This document shows positions 1-12,770 of a stretch of DNA of 64,000 bases, in pieces. This stretch comes from Nageia nagi (Eukaryota; Pinophyta), in the NCBI GenBank assembly GCA_050084985.1, contig JBITNC010000001.1, forward strand, positions 87,420,001-87,484,000, given 5' to 3'. Numbering within the stretch: the first letter of the stretch is position 1; every line of letters starts with the position of its first letter. Made by a program: the position numbers and the translations under genes. Below the pieces are notes generated by a model. That model searched no databases and had not been told where the DNA came from. It saw only the letters and a list, made by a program, of their open reading frames with translations.

Positions 1-99
1 ATGGTAATCAAATGCTGTCTAAAAAAAGTTATCAATTATTTTCAACAAATGGAAAAAGGGAATATTATAAAAATTATATTCATCCTATTATTCCCACAT

Positions 100-1610
100 A
101 ATCAACTAATGATTTTGAAAAAAGGTTAATAGAGATTGAGAAAATGTTACATAAAATCTCTTATGAGACTATTTGCAATGAGCCCATACACCCTAGTGTT
201 CCTAAGACTATTATCCCTTTCAAATTTGAGATTATAAAAATTGAATATTTTAAAATAAAGGAGGACCTAAATAACATCTAAGGTGTATTAAATATTCAAG
301 TTATGTAATTTCCAACAATGATGCTTTGATGTTACTATCTTTCCTATGACACTTGCTAGACAAGCAATGGATTGGTACAACAACCTAACAGAACATAGTA
401 TCACAACATATGTGTAATTGGCTAATTTATTTTTATAACATTTTATAATAAATATCAAAAACAAAACCTCTATAACTGATCTCACAAGACTACAACAATT
501 TTAGGATGAGATGATTATAGATTTCATCTCAAGATGGAGGGCAATCTTGACAAGCATGCCTTATACTTTACCATAAGAAGAATTAGTGAAAATGTTTAGT
601 CTAAGTTATCTAAGACCCATCGCTAGTACCTTATTGATTCAATAACACAATACATTTAAGGAAGCAATGTCTCAAGCTGTTGGAAAGGTTAAGATCCAAG
701 ATGGAGAATTAAAGTGTAAAAGAAAAGAGACTTATGTTAGAAATAGAAATCAGGCTGAACAATTAATTAAACTAATGCTTGCTAATAAAATTTCTTATCT
801 TAAATATGGAGAATCAAACCTTCTACAAAATATACCTTCTCCCCAAAATGAAGAAAGAAAACCTAGGCCACCCCCTATAAAGTTATCTCCTTTGATTGAA
901 TCTTTATATGATATTTTGAAAAAATTAATGGACCATCAAATGATTGTATTGCCTAAAATACAACCTAAAAGGTTTGATGCAAGAGATAGAAAATGGTATA
1001 ATGAGAATGATTATTATCCATATCATCACCGAAAGGGCCATACTATAGGAAAATGTAGAACATTACAACATAAGGTTCAAGATTTGATTGACTACGGAAG
1101 GTTGCAAGTAGAAAACCCTTTGACTATCCCTAATAAAAATCTAGGAATATACCAAAATCCTCTTTATCAATATCAAAAAAATACTATATCATCACAAATA
1201 CATCAAAATAAAGTAACACATAAAGGGTTTCAAGATGCTTCTACCTTTATTGCTATGGTAAGCATAACTACAAGAGCCCAAAGGATGCAAGGGAGGCAAG
1301 TTGATGTTCCTAACAATCAAACAAATGATGGTATTATAAAACCAAATATACCCAAAAATTAGCTTCATAAGATTTAGTAAAAGGAGATTTGAAACATCAG
1401 TTAAGAAACTCACAAGTGAAAATGTATTTGTTTAATTTGTTACAACAATCTAAAAATCATAGAGAAGATATGAACCAATTATTTCAAATAATTGAATTAG
1501 ATATTAATGATCTTGAAAGTTTTGTGTCCTTTATGAGGAATGTTAAAACAAGTCAAAAACCCATTATTACATTCCATGATCATGAAGTTAGGCAATCAAA
1601 TCATTTGTAA
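100..1610 (+). pseudogene. G1 gag remnant
   Basis: Broken Ty3 gag. Around 360-660 the frame reads ARQAMDWYNNL, then SITTY, DLTRLQQF and FISRWRAIL, the conserved retrotransposon gag core that forms the virus-like particle. From 667 an open stretch of 231 codons follows. At its residues 117-131 it holds a knuckle-like YPYHHRKGHTIGKC in which the first cysteine of the usual zinc knuckle is replaced by Tyr/Pro, then the typical LQHKVQDLIDYGRLQV tail. A second open stretch (1389-1610) continues into the gag-protease spacer. Several in-frame stops precede 667, so no full protein can be made. Confidence 0.75.
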
Positions 1611-2110
1611 AATAAAGATCTCCCATTACACATCATATCCAAGATAGATGGGAAGGCTTTCAAAAGAATATTAATAGATGAAGGTTTTGCAATAAATATA
1701 ATTTCTACAACTACCTATAAGAATTTGAATCTTCTCTTCTCACATATATGTGTGCCTTCCTTACAATTAATGGCTATTAATGATACTTTGTGTTCAACAA
1801 TGGGATCTATATCATTGCCCCTCACTGTAGGATCTAAAACTATGCAAACATTATTACAGGTTATTGAAGGAGATATGACACAATATTACTCCTAGGAAGA
1901 CCATGGATTAGAGAAATGTAATGTGTCTCATCAAATTACCATAATTGTTTTAAATATATTCATTATGGGGTAGTACACTATGTACTTGGTGATGAAAATC
2001 CCTATTGCAATCATACACATATTTTAGGAGAGATGACTTTGCCTTATACTCATTATTTTACACTTCCCATGGTTCTTGAAAAGGTATCAATAGCAAATAT
2101 TGATAAATAA
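1611..2110 (+). pseudogene. G1 aspartic protease remnant
   Basis: The frame reads ILIDEGFAINIISTTTYKNL near 1665-1730. This aligns with the D-S/T-G active site of plant Ty3 proteases, but here the triad is D-E-G, so the catalytic serine/threonine is lost. Downstream, after a frameshift near 1890, comes GRPWIREM and then HYVLGDENPYC, the second half typical of the family. The protease would have cut the Gag-Pol polyprotein. The 2110-3280 stretch between it and the RT is a low-complexity linker with two short open pieces (2354-2587 and 2832-3149, the latter Ser-rich), as is usual between protease and RT in Tat elements. Confidence 0.65.
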
Positions 2111-3289
2111 GGTTCTTCTCTAAGATATTTAAAGGGGGAAGATCTTATTAATCCTAAAATACCTCACACACCAAATATTAATAAGGATTCATCATTGAAA
2201 ACAAAACTGACAATCTTGGAAAAGCAAACGTGGGAAGAAAGAGCATGAAAGTTGGATGAAGTAAACAAAGTTTCATCATTAAAAGCATCTTTTCTAATAA
2301 ATAAAATAGATAATGATGGTATAAAATAAGGTAAACCATAAAATATTTATCTTGTGACCATAAAATTGATTGATTACAGAATAGAAGAATTCGTTATTGA
2401 TGATGTCATTTTTAATATTCCCATAGCTAAAGAAATAGGAATACCTAAAGAGTCTCCTTATGTGGTATGGAAATTAGTACCACTTGGGAAATTACCTAAT
2501 CAAATGCTTTTTATATATCAAGGTTCTATAGAACCACCTGTTCTTCTTTCACCCCAATCTAATGAAGGTACTTTTATGATTCACTAGAATACTTATCGCT
2601 AGATGTAATAACATTTGTCCAAAGATACTTTGATAGGTGTCATTGGAAAGGACAAGGTTTAGGATGGTATGAACAAGGACCTAGATACACTATTAACATT
2701 CATTACCAACTACCTAGTGATAAAACTTAATTAGGTTATAAGAGCAAAAATCAATGAGTATCCAATTTCAAGATAACTAAGTTAGAACCTAAGTCCACAA
2801 CATATAAAATTTATCTAAAGTACCTAAATGGATGAAAAATCAAGAGGTTATATATTATAAAACATTATTCATGGGAGGGTTATTCTCTGATGTATCAATT
2901 AACATGGTGGAGATTATAGAAATATATGATAATTTTATGCCTCAAGTAAGCTTTGATTGGTTTGGAAGTGATGAGTTTGAGACAATAGGCTCAAAAAAGT
3001 CAAGTAGTTCTTCATCATACTTTCTGGTAGATCAAGAAACTTTAGATTTTACATTGATTCCTAAACAACCTATAATCCATAATTTCAAAGACATAGATAC
3101 AATCTTACAAACCATAAACTTTAATATTAATACTACTTTGGAAGATTAATATGAAGTTGAAGATGAAGAATATAATGCCAATGATTATAATTGGATTTTG
3201 ATAGCCAACCAATTAGAAGAGGGATCTCACATGTTAATTGAATAAATTATTGAAATTAATTTAAGTACTAAACCTAATAGCCATAAAAT

Positions 3290-4140
3290 AATTTAATTAG
3301 GAAAATCCCTTACTGAAGATGAAAGAAAAGAGTTCATTACAATACTTAAGGAAAAATAAGAAATATTTGTATGGTCATATGTTGATATTCCTGGATTTGA
3401 ACCTAATTTAGTAGTGCATAATCTTGGTATAAAATAATTTGCAAAACCTATTAAATAAAAGCTACAAAAAATGCATAGTACAATTGCCTTAATGGTAAAA
3501 GAGGAGTTGCAAAAGCTTTTAGAAACCAAGTTTATTCACCCAATTGATTACTCTAATTGAATTTCCAATATGATATCAATTAAGAAATCTATTGGAAAGA
3601 TTAGACTATGCACAAATTTTAGGGATCTAAATAAATCATTCCCTAAGGATGACTTTCCCTTACCAAACATAGATAGCTTGGTTGATTCTACAATAGGACA
3701 CAAAATGTTGTCACTCATGGATGGGTTTTCAAGGTATAATCAAATTAAGTTGGCATCATAATACCACCATAAAACCACATTTACTACACCATGGGGAACA
3801 TTTTGGTACAAAGTAATACCTTTTGGATTAAAAAATGCTAGAACTACTTATCAAAGAGCCATGACATACATCTTCTATGATTATATGCATGACATTATAG
3901 AAGATTATGTGGATGATGTGCTGGCTAAATCAAAAACATGAGAGGATCATGCCAAAGTATTCATTAAAATATTTGATAGGTTACTAGAGCATAAATTTGA
4001 CTCAACCCAAAGAAGTGTGTTTTTGGAGTAACATCAAGGAAATTATTAGGTTTTATTATCTCTAGATAAGGGATTCAAGTAGATCCTAACAAAACAAAAG
4101 TGATAACAAATATGTCACCCCCTTAAAATATAAAATAACT
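3290..4140 (+). pseudogene. G1 reverse transcriptase remnant
   Basis: RT fingers and palm are readable across stops: GKIRLCTNFRDLNKSFPKDD at about 3597-3655, LSLMDGFSRYNQI near 3710-3745, FTTPWGTFWYKVIPFGLKNA near 3780-3840, then the catalytic box IIEDYVDDVLAKS near 3896-3935 (YVDD intact). Upstream, DERKEFITILKEK and ELQKLLETKFIHP form the usual N-terminal lead-in. Stops at about 3760 and 3940 and a frameshift before 4020 break the enzyme. It would have copied element RNA into DNA in the particle. Confidence 0.85.
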
Positions 4141-4289
4141 ATAAAGCCTATAGGGTAAGTTGTAGGCCATAAGACATTTCATTTTTTAGTTATCAGATAA
4201 GTGTAAACCTTTTAACAAACTTCTAAACAAGGGTATTATCTTTCACTAGGGTAATGAATAACAAGAGGCATTTGATGAGATTAAATTCT

Positions 4290-4800
4290 ATCTTCTTTCA
4301 CCACCTATTCTAGTACCATCTAAGCCTAGAGAACCATTCTTGTTATATATATCAGCTACAAAAGTAGCCTTAGGAACCATGCTTGCTCAAAAGAATGAGA
4401 ATAATAAAGAACAAGCAATATATTATCTTAGTCAAACTTTAGTTGGTTATGAGATAAAATATGTGTATTTGGAAAATTTGTGTCTAATAGTAGTGTTTAT
4501 AATAAAAAATTAAGACATTATATGCTAAACCATACCACATACATAATTGCTAAAATCGATCCTTTTAAATATGTGATGAATAAAACTTATCAAAATGCAA
4601 GGAAATTTAAATGGATCATGCATCTAATTGAATTTGACTTACTTTTCATAAGTGAAAAATCAATTAAAGGACAATTCATCACTGATTACCTCATTGAGGC
4701 ACCATTATCCAATGATAATTTACTCATCATAGAATTACCAAATGAAAATGTATTTCAATTAGATGAAATGGAAATTCCTGTAGAATCTAAAGAATATTGG
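4290..4800 (+). pseudogene. G1 first (gypsy-type) RNase H remnant
   Basis: The frame reads KPREPFLLYISATKVALGTM and YYLSQTL, followed by RHYMLNHTTYIIAKIDPFKY in a 115-codon open piece at 4480-4827. These are the landmarks of the gypsy RNase H that degrades the RNA strand during cDNA synthesis. The first catalytic Asp (usually in YxxAS/D) appears as Ser in YISATK, which suggests loss of activity even without the stops. It is directly followed by the second RNase H. Confidence 0.65.
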
Positions 4801-5260
4801 GATATGGTAATATATTTTGATGGGTAATGATGCAAGCAAAGTGAAGGTGCTAGTGTTATTTTTGTTACATCACAAGGAGTTCCCATACCCTATTCATTTA
4901 AACATAATTATCCTGCTACAAAGAACAATGTTGAGCATGAAGCCTTAATCCTAGCTATTAAAACTACTATAAAATTAAAATTGAAAAGGGTAAAATTCAT
5001 TGGCAATTTGTTGTTAATTGTAAATCAAGTCAAAGAGATCTTCCAATGCATGAAACCTTTGTTGCAAAAATATAAGAGATTAGTTAAAAATATTTTATTA
5101 TCTTTGAAAAATATGATTTAGAAGTAGCACCATGATCAACTAATAGGTTTGTTGATACTATGGCCTCCATCAGATCTTTAATGCCTATAAACCCTGATAA
5201 AAAAGTAATTCCTATTGAAATCATTCAATCCTCAATAGAATCAAATGAAGTTGAACATGT
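4801..5260 (+). pseudogene. G1 second RNase H (aRNH) remnant
   Basis: MVIYFDG at the end of the 4480-4827 open piece, then after tandem stops EGASVIFVTSQGVPIPYSFK, NNVEHEALILAIKT and FIGNLLLIVNQVKEIF. This is the archaeal-like RNase H pattern (DG, NN-x-E-x-EAL, D/N-S/L-x-L) that Tat elements carry between RNase H and integrase. The second acid (usually GDS) reads GN, so the site is probably dead. Its position after the first RNase H is the standard one and contrasts with G2. Confidence 0.65.
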
Positions 5261-5299
5261 AGTCTTAGACATTGCAATAGAATACAAAAATTTATGGCA

Positions 5300-6420
5300 T
5301 ACATAGTTGTTCAAGTTCTTAACAGATGGGGTATTATGTAAACACTTAACAAAATCATCATGGAAAGCATTCAAAATAAAAGCTTTTCACTTCTGCATGA
5401 TAGGAGATGTCCTATATCATAGGGGTTTTTATGGAATATTACTCAAATATTTAGAGTGGGCCAATTCAAAAATTGCTATTTCATTTGCACATGATAGAAT
5501 TTGTGAAGGACATTTTAATGGCTCTACAATCATGAAATGATTAATGCGTATGGGATATTACTAGCCTACTATGGCATGTGATTACATGGAATACATTAGA
5601 AAATGTGTTAAATATCAATAACATGCAAATCTATTTAATCAACCTTCACATACGTTACAACCCATGCAATCATTATGGCCATTCTCAACATGGGCATTAG
5701 ATTTCATAGTTCAAATCTCTCCTATTTCCTTAGGAGGTCACAAGTTTATAATAACTATTATAGAATATTTTACAAAAGGGTAGAATTTATTCCCATGATT
5801 TCAAAAAAAGGGCCAAAGATAGTATAATTCACATAGAACCATATTATATGTCATTTTGGAGGCCCAAATTATCATTGATAATGGGAAAAACTTCAAAAAT
5901 AAGGAAGTTCAAGCTTTATGTAAAGGATATCATATCTACTTAAGCTTCTTAACTCCTTATTATCCTCAAAGGAATGGTCAAGCTGAAGCCACCAACAAAA
6001 CTATTCATAGCATTATATTAAAAATGGTTGATGACTCCCATCGAGATTAGCATGCAAGAATTCCACATGCGTTATGGGTTGATCGAACTAGTATTCAAAC
6101 TCCTATTGGGGCAACCCCATTTTCCTTAGTCTATAGGATCAAAGTAGTACTACCCTTAGAAATAGAAATCCCTTCTTTAAAAATCATATTACAAAATTAT
6201 ATCATTGATTAAGTAGTTTTTCAAACAAGATTAGATCAATTACTACTTTTAGATGAAAGAAGAGTTAATGCATTGGAGCATTTATGTACTTATCAAAATT
6301 GCATCAAAAGAGCCTTTGATAAAAAAATTTAAAACTCATGAATTCAACATAAGAGATTTGGTTTTAAAAGAAAACCAAAAAACTTCTTGAATGTAATGGT
6401 AACTCCATGATAAGTTTGCT
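5300..6420 (+). pseudogene. G1 integrase remnant
   Basis: The integrase N-terminal part is in 5307-5540 (CMIGDVLYHRGFYGILLKYL, then HDRICEGHFNG, the HH half of the zinc site). The core is then readable: FSTWALDFIVQISPIS (first Asp) near 5690, IIIDNGKNFKNKEVQALC (second Asp) near 5868, and YYPQRNGQAEATNKTIHSII (catalytic Glu) near 5959. The region after 6060 (ALWVDRTSIQTPIGATPFSL) matches the usual TxxTPFSLVYG segment. Stops and frameshifts separate these parts. The C-terminal end fades near 6420. Confidence 0.8.
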
Positions 6421-6550
6421 CTTAACTGGTTAGGTTCTTACATGATTAAAAAAAATTGGATCTGGGGCTTATCATTTAATTGATATGGAAGGCAATGAAG
6501 AGTGTGAACCTATAAATATTACACATCTGCATTCTTTCTATAGTTAATAT

Positions 6551-8160
6551 ACTCTTTTTTAATTAGAAGTTGTATATATTGTAAATAAGCTATTTTAATA
6601 AAAAAATCAACAAAAGCATTTTTCTTAAAAAACTTATACATATTTAATGTATTTGAAATAGAAAATGATGTCAAAAAAGAGTAAAAGCATCAACATGGAT
6701 GCTGATCAAAGAGGTATTTGAAAAAAACCTTGGTTTGAGAAACCAAGATACTTAGGAGATAAAGCTATCATGGAGTTATCCCTATATTTAATTTGTAAAG
6801 AATCATAGCCTTAAATTTATTACCAGAAAGATACCAAGGATGGGAGATAAGTTTTCATGGAGATAAATTGGAAATTTATGTGGATAAAGCCATGTACCAC
6901 CTAAGTCATGTATATTATTTTGCACAAGTACACATGGTAAACCTATTATGTCAATATTGGCATACTTCAACTCCTAAGATCATAATTAATTGTTTTTCAA
7001 TACTTGGATCCAAAATAGAGTTGTTAGCACTTGGCCAAATGAAGATTTTCTATTTACATGGGTAGACCAGATGACAAGAGACCTATTTCATCATAAAATT
7101 ATCTATGATTTTCATATGATATTTGTTCACAAGACTTAATGATCAATTAGATGTGTGTAAAAAAGTGACCAATAATTCTCTTAAATTAGGTCATTGTTTC
7201 CTAATCCTTCTCCTCATAACATTCAAGTAAGAACTGTGGTATCAAGAAAATTAGAAACAATTGAAAAAATACAAGTTAATCCTACAAAACATGATTTCAT
7301 TGATTGATACCTAGAATATTGATATATGCAAGCATTGAAAAAATGTCCTTATAATAAATTAGCTCACTTCTTTACCTTACAAAAAGAAATTCAAGAAGAT
7401 ATAGCCATAAATTTTTATAATTGGTGAGGAACCAATACTTGGAAGTTAAAAGCCAATGATCTTAGGGAAACTATTGAGTTTAAAGCAAAGGATATGTGGA
7501 TGGAATCTAAATCCATGACCAATTGGATCCATATATTCTATTAACATTGGCCTTATGAGAGACCTAGAATTTTTCTGAATTATGTTGATCATATGACTCT
7601 TCGATGTTATGAAAGATCAATGTTAATAATTGAGGTCATCAATGATTTGGTACTAGACTATAATACCCATTTAATTTTACACAATGAAATCATATATGAT
7701 TATATTTCACTATTTAGTAGAAACTATTATGTAAATAACCCAATTAATATAAAACTAAGGTTTCAAAAGACCTTAGAATGATATAACCAAAGAAAGAGTG
7801 AGGCTAAAGTTAAAGTAGTAAAATATGAGTATGTCCAATATCTCATGATGAGTGTGATCTCCCTTGCATCATTAATTCCCCCTTAATCTTCACAAACCTT
7901 AGGGATTCTATCCTACCTTCCACTTATTAAGAATGGTGAAGCCTTGACATTATCAACCAAGGTAAAATGCATCATTAGGAAATTTAAGCATCATCCACCA
8001 ATCTTACCACTGATTTGGTATTCAATCTATTACCAATCATCTATTCTAGGACCAATACCTACTCATTTCTCAATTCAATCTTCATACTTTTATTTCTTGG
8101 GTTATAAAGGTTGTATTATTCATAAAAACTAGGGAACCATTGTCATTAAGGAGTTGTAAA
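6551..8160 (+). pseudogene. Fossil open frame downstream of G1 integrase, function unknown
   Basis: No known domain is recognised. Plus-strand frames here are more protein-like than their surroundings: about 7330-7890 can be followed in one main frame (KCPYNKLAHFFTLQKEIQED, KAKDMWMESKSMTNWIHIFY, YERPRIFLNYVDH, LILHNEIIYDYISLF) with a handful of stops. Open pieces lie at 6868-7065, 7593-7781 and 7944-8132. It could be an extra frame between integrase and the 3' LTR, as some Tat elements carry, or an unrelated decayed gene. This is inference; no motif decides it. Confidence 0.3.
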
Positions 8161-8399
8161 AAGTTTTGTGTCTTAAAAAATAATAATAATCAAGTAAATA
8201 AAAAGTACCACCACTAAGAATATATGTAAATAATTCAAAAAAATATTATTAATAAATGTTTTCTTGTAAAATTAAAATATGTATGTATATATTTATCTTT
8301 AAAAAACTTTATATAAATTCTAAAAAATGGTTGTATATGACACTGTAGGTAGTTGGTCATATTTTATAAGTAATAGGCATCATGAATCACCCACATTTT

Positions 8400-9056
8400 A
8401 TCAACCTTCCCATCATTTAGTGAGAGAGGTACTCATGTTATGATCCCCCTATCCCATGGGACCTATCATCCCTCATCATTTCTTGATCACCTTGTACTTT
8501 TCTTGGTGATCCCTTAGCAAGTTCTATCCAAAACATAGAGTTAGAGGAGGATTGATTTTGTCAATTTCTTGAGGGTATCCAGCATCAAATCTTGTCTATG
8601 ATGGCTTTGTCCACTACCCTAGACAGGTATGACCATGCTTATAGTATTCTAAGGAACTTTGATTGAATGGAGATTTACATGGATCATCAGCCTTGTTAGG
8701 GATATTATGTGATATATGACATCCTCGATGAAGAATTCTTGCAAAACCTCATTTAGATGATCTCCAGACTTGATTTTATCTAGAGGATCATGATTGATGC
8801 CCTTATCACTCCTTTGGTAGTTTGACTTGTTAGGTATTATGGTTCATGTATTATAAATCTTGAAGAAGACTTTTTTGATGATGTCACCATAGCTCATCTC
8901 CTATCTATAAACTTGTGGTGTTGGGACTTCATGTTGTTTATGTCCATCATTCATGACCCCTCATAGTGGTTCATTGACCATACCATCCGTACTTGTTATC
9001 ACTTCCATCCTTTTACTCATGATGACCTATTACAGATTCTTATTCAGTAGGAAAAT
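8400..9056 (+). pseudogene. Second fossil frame, function unknown
   Basis: From about 8535 to 9055 one plus frame reads as protein (LSMMALSTTLDRYDHAYSIL, YYVIYDILDEEFLQNLI, CIINLEEDFFDDVTIAHLLS) with about eight stops, nearly all TGA or TAG where Trp, Gln or Arg codons could have stood. That pattern fits C-to-T decay of methylated DNA. No family is recognised. It may be the end of the G1-associated region or a separate relic. Confidence 0.25.
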
Positions 9057-9236
9057 ATGTAAAACATTAAAATATTTTCAAAAAATACAAAAACATTAAA
9101 ATATTTCAAAAAATACAAAAACACCAAAATATTTCAAAAAATACAAAAAAACTAAAACATTCAAAAAATACAAAATATTAAAACATTTAAAAAGTACAAA
9201 AACACTAAAAAATTTAAAAAATACAAAAAATTAAAC
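9055..9236. repeat. 27-bp tandem repeat, about seven imperfect copies
   Basis: Successive units of about 27 bp built on aaaaatacaaaaacattaaa followed by atatttc. The last copies are shorter and diverged. Pure AT apart from single C per unit; no coding sense. Confidence 0.85.
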
Positions 9237-11149
9237 CATATATATGTATATATACTCAAAAGATATAGTTTTGAAGCATCTTGGCTACTGAGTGCATTGC
9301 CCATGTGTTCATTCCACTTTGTTCATAAATGTTTAGTCCTTTACCTTGAGTGTTATAATTATTAGATATCAATCATTATGAGGGAGACAACTAATCAAGC
9401 TACATGTATCTACACATCATACATGCATCCATATACTATTCATTTATGTATATAGTTGTATTTATAAATAAAGAAGTAATAAATACTCTATTCATATTTG
9501 GTCTTAGTTGAGAAATCCTATGTTGAGGTTTTAAAAACTTTGGATGATAAAAAGACATAAATATGGTATGTGGCAATGTGCTAATATACTCATAAACTTT
9601 TCACATTAAAGATCTCAAAATAATCAAGAATTAAGTATTTCTTGAGTATAAATGTGAGTATGGATTTCTTAATTTTTGCTTCATCCTTAACCCAAGAGCT
9701 AGGATAGAAAAGAATATATATATATTATATATATTATTATATATATATTATATATATATATATATTTATTTATATCCATTGCAACATCCTCTATCGGGGC
9801 TATAGATGCCTAACTAGCAATAAAGAAAGGTTGTAACAAGATGAAGGGGTTAATCTTTACCAAGGCTATGAAGGCTTTTTGGTAGTGAAGCATACCTAAC
9901 AAAAAGAAGAAGATTATAATTTAATTTGTGAATTTCAAGAGAAGGAAATGAACATCATTACACACACATGAGCTTATGGTAAACTTAATTATATTATGAC
10001 CTTGTTTCATATCATCCCTAGTAGATGAGACCAAAGCAAAAGATCAATTAACAAAGCTAGGTATTAAAGGTGTTATTTATTACACTTATTTCTTTATATA
10101 TTCATTGACCCCATATCATTACTACTATTATTATAAAAAGTTTGATAAGTTTCCATCACATTAAGATTGATGTTTAAGTTATTATGGCATTCATAAAAAT
10201 CTTAGGCCATTTAAGTTTCATACATTTTACATTCCTCTATACATATACATTTATGTGCATCCATTATTACATCCATAAAGTGTCATAAATCTTATGTGTG
10301 CTTTACATCCATACATTCACATTATTCATGATATCACATATGTTTATACAAGTATATTATATTCAAACCCATGTATAAAAGTAGCTAAGAAAATGGAAAA
10401 TGATGCATCTGATTCCATTCTTCGACAAATCAAATCTTATTTTATAAACATCATATTACTAAAATAAACATAAATATTACTTCAAATTTATGAAACATAT
10501 CATAAATAACATGTTAAAACTAAATGAAAATATCAAATAAACTTTTCATGCATTTCTATTTTAATGCATACATTTGAAAAAACATAAACATACATATATA
10601 TGATATTAAAACATGCATATAAAAGTCTAATATCACATCCATTTGAAAAAATATATATATACATATATATGGTATTATATCATGCATATAAACATCTAAA
10701 GTCATCCTCATGTATATCAACAAATATATAACTCAGTATCCATCACATCTAAAGAAACCAACCATCGATCATGACTATCATGATCCCACAAAAGATAAGG
10801 TCATTAAAAAATAATGATAAAACTACAAATTACATGTCTAAGTATCAAAAATGGTCCTACTCTTCATAAATATTAGAAAACAAAATGGCATAGTCTAATA
10901 CAACTCATAATTCTAATATAAAACATAAAACATAATGTCTATGTCACTAAAATGCTCTCAAGAGCTACCCTCTCTACCATCTATAGGACTATTAGCTCTA
11001 CCTTGCTAAGGATGAGTGGTGTCCATTGAACCTATAGGACTCATTGCTTGAGTTGCTTTACAAATATTAGATGAACCCACCAAGTGCTAAGAAGAGACCC
11101 TACCTATCCTGATGCAACTTTGGGATGTATCCAATCTAACAACCTTGCC
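9237..11149. other. AT-rich intergenic stretch without a recognisable gene
   Basis: No gene seen. It holds a TA-dinucleotide tract (about 9714-9768) and two imperfect copies of a segment of about 75 bp centred on acatacatatatatgatatt and tacatatatatggtatta (about 10575-10620 and 10655-10700). The rest is unique AT-rich sequence. Confidence 0.6.
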
Positions 11150-12254
11150 TTAAGTACTAGCTATCTGTTGGGTTCCATTGGGTTCTTGATAAATCAAAAC
11201 ATCTATAAGGATATATGGAGTAGGGGGGATTGTATATAGCATGCCCCATATGTATTAAGGTACCTCTATCAACCATGTCTATACAATGGAGGAATAGTAA
11301 TCCCTTTATTGAAGTACCCTTGGATAAAGACTAATGGTTAACTAGTGACCCCGATAGAAGTACTAGCTCCCTCGATCTATGTAGAGGCTCAAGCTTCATC
11401 CTTATTATGATGATACCTATCTCTCTTGGCTCTATATCTATACATGCGAGTGCTAAGCTAAGACACTTAGTACCTCAACTTGTAGATGTCCCCCAAGAGT
11501 GCATCAATGTTGGATACTTACGAAGGAGGAGCTCCACCTCCTTTCATGCCTCTAGCAAAGGTACCCACCTTAGTCTCCTTTATTTGATCATTTATGTCCC
11601 TTGGGTCAGCCATCACTTGCTCCTAAATCACTAACTCATCCATCACTACCTCTTTATCCCTCTCCTTAGCCTACTCCTTGACCCTCTCCTTAGCTATCTC
11701 CTCCTTAAACCCTACAACTTCCTTAGGCTTGACTACCCATTAGCATACCTAACACTTTGGTGCATTGTTGTCATTAGCCTCTACCTCTATCTGCCACCAA
11801 GCATCAAAGGCCTTGATCACACCCACATCATCTGTACCTATATCCTCTACTAGGACCTCCTCCTATGTGAGATCTGGCTTTGCATAAATCAAGGGTTGAA
11901 TCCCTTAAATAGGTAGCTCCCCCTCCCTCAAAAAATGCAAATGTGCTAGTGGAACATCTTGGACTATACCAAATTGATGGTGCACACACTCAAAGTAGAA
12001 GCACTCTAAAAACTTAGTCCATCAACCACTAAGAACTCGAGCTTGTTTGGTACTCATCAGCTATGTTGTAAGCTCATCCTAATATTAGTAACCATGATAA
12101 GGTCAAAATCTCACCTGATCAACAATAAGATGAGAAATCATCCTCTAGTAAAAAGAAATATCTCATCGAATCCCATTCAATGGGTGAGTGTAAAAATCCT
12201 CTCTCTAGCACATAATACCAGTAGGATAGACTACATGTGAGGTAAAACTAGGTA
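11150..12254 (-). pseudogene. PMD (plant mobile domain) pseudogene, C-terminal half
   Basis: Read on the minus strand from the left edge of element C1, the frames give PIEWDSMRYFFLLEDDFSSY, then HHQFGIVQDVPLAHLHFL (a basic/aromatic QFG-QxIP-like segment found late in plant mobile domain proteins), then AFDAWWQIEVEAND and a hydrophilic C-terminal tail to about 11,160. The N-terminal half lies on the other side of C1 at 20,992-21,680. Plant mobile domains occur in transposon-linked and host proteins; the role here is unknown. Many stops make it non-functional. The assignment rests mainly on the other half. Confidence 0.45.
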
Positions 12255-12259
12255 CTAGG

Positions 12260-12759
12260 TGAAGGAAATAACACTAACGAGAAAATTCCTAATCAACCAA
12301 GATCACATGAAAGCTCTAAATTCACATCTAACTATCACACAAAGCAATCCCATAAATAAAATACAAGATGTAAGTGGTTTCTCCAACCAAGAGTACATCC
12401 ACTAACTAGATTGATCTTAATTCACAAATATGAACCTCTTACAATTTTTCTAATCTCATATCCTAGATACTAGCCTATAACATAACTTTACTTCACAAAT
12501 TGGTATGTGATCACAAAGAGGGAGCCTTCTATTTATAGGCCAAAATATATTTTTGGATCACCCTTTTATCTAATGTACAAAAGCATGACATGCACATCCT
12601 TTTACCCAAGGGGCATGCTCATGACATGGAGTGTAGGATAATTTTTATTATCATATTCACTTAAATACTTAATGTATCAAATGATACCCTTAAGTATTAG
12701 TGAACTTACATAGAATATTTAATACAAACCTTTACAATAATGCATTATACATTCTAACG
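12260..12759 (-). repeat. C1 3' LTR
   Basis: Direct copy of 20,490-20,991. On the minus strand it should start TG; here the first base is mutated (CGTTAG instead of TGTTAG), and it ends in CA next to the target duplication. It contains a tataggcc/TATAAATAG box region near 12,530 on the minus strand, comparable to the TATA region of C2. Confidence 0.92.
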
Positions 12760-12770
12760 CTCCCCCTTAA
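12760..12770 (-). promoter_or_regulatory. C1 polypurine tract
   Basis: On the minus strand ttaagggggag lies directly before the 3' LTR. C2 has the identical tract and the same preceding bases (49,328-49,338). It primes plus-strand DNA synthesis. Confidence 0.9.

Larger units (their letters stand above)
1..6550 (+). mobile_element. G1: decayed Ty3/gypsy retrotransposon (Tat-like), left end outside window
   Basis: Fragments in all three plus frames read, in order, as gag, protease, RT, RNase H, a second RNase H and integrase, which is the usual order of plant Tat elements. The recognisable frame is cut by dozens of stops and frameshifts, so this is an old copy. No LTR, primer-binding site or polypurine tract was found: the 5' end lies before base 1, and no repeat of the internal flank could be seen downstream. 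It is a different family from G2 (31.6-51 kb), with another domain order. Family assignment rests on domain order and motifs, not on a search. Confidence 0.85.
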
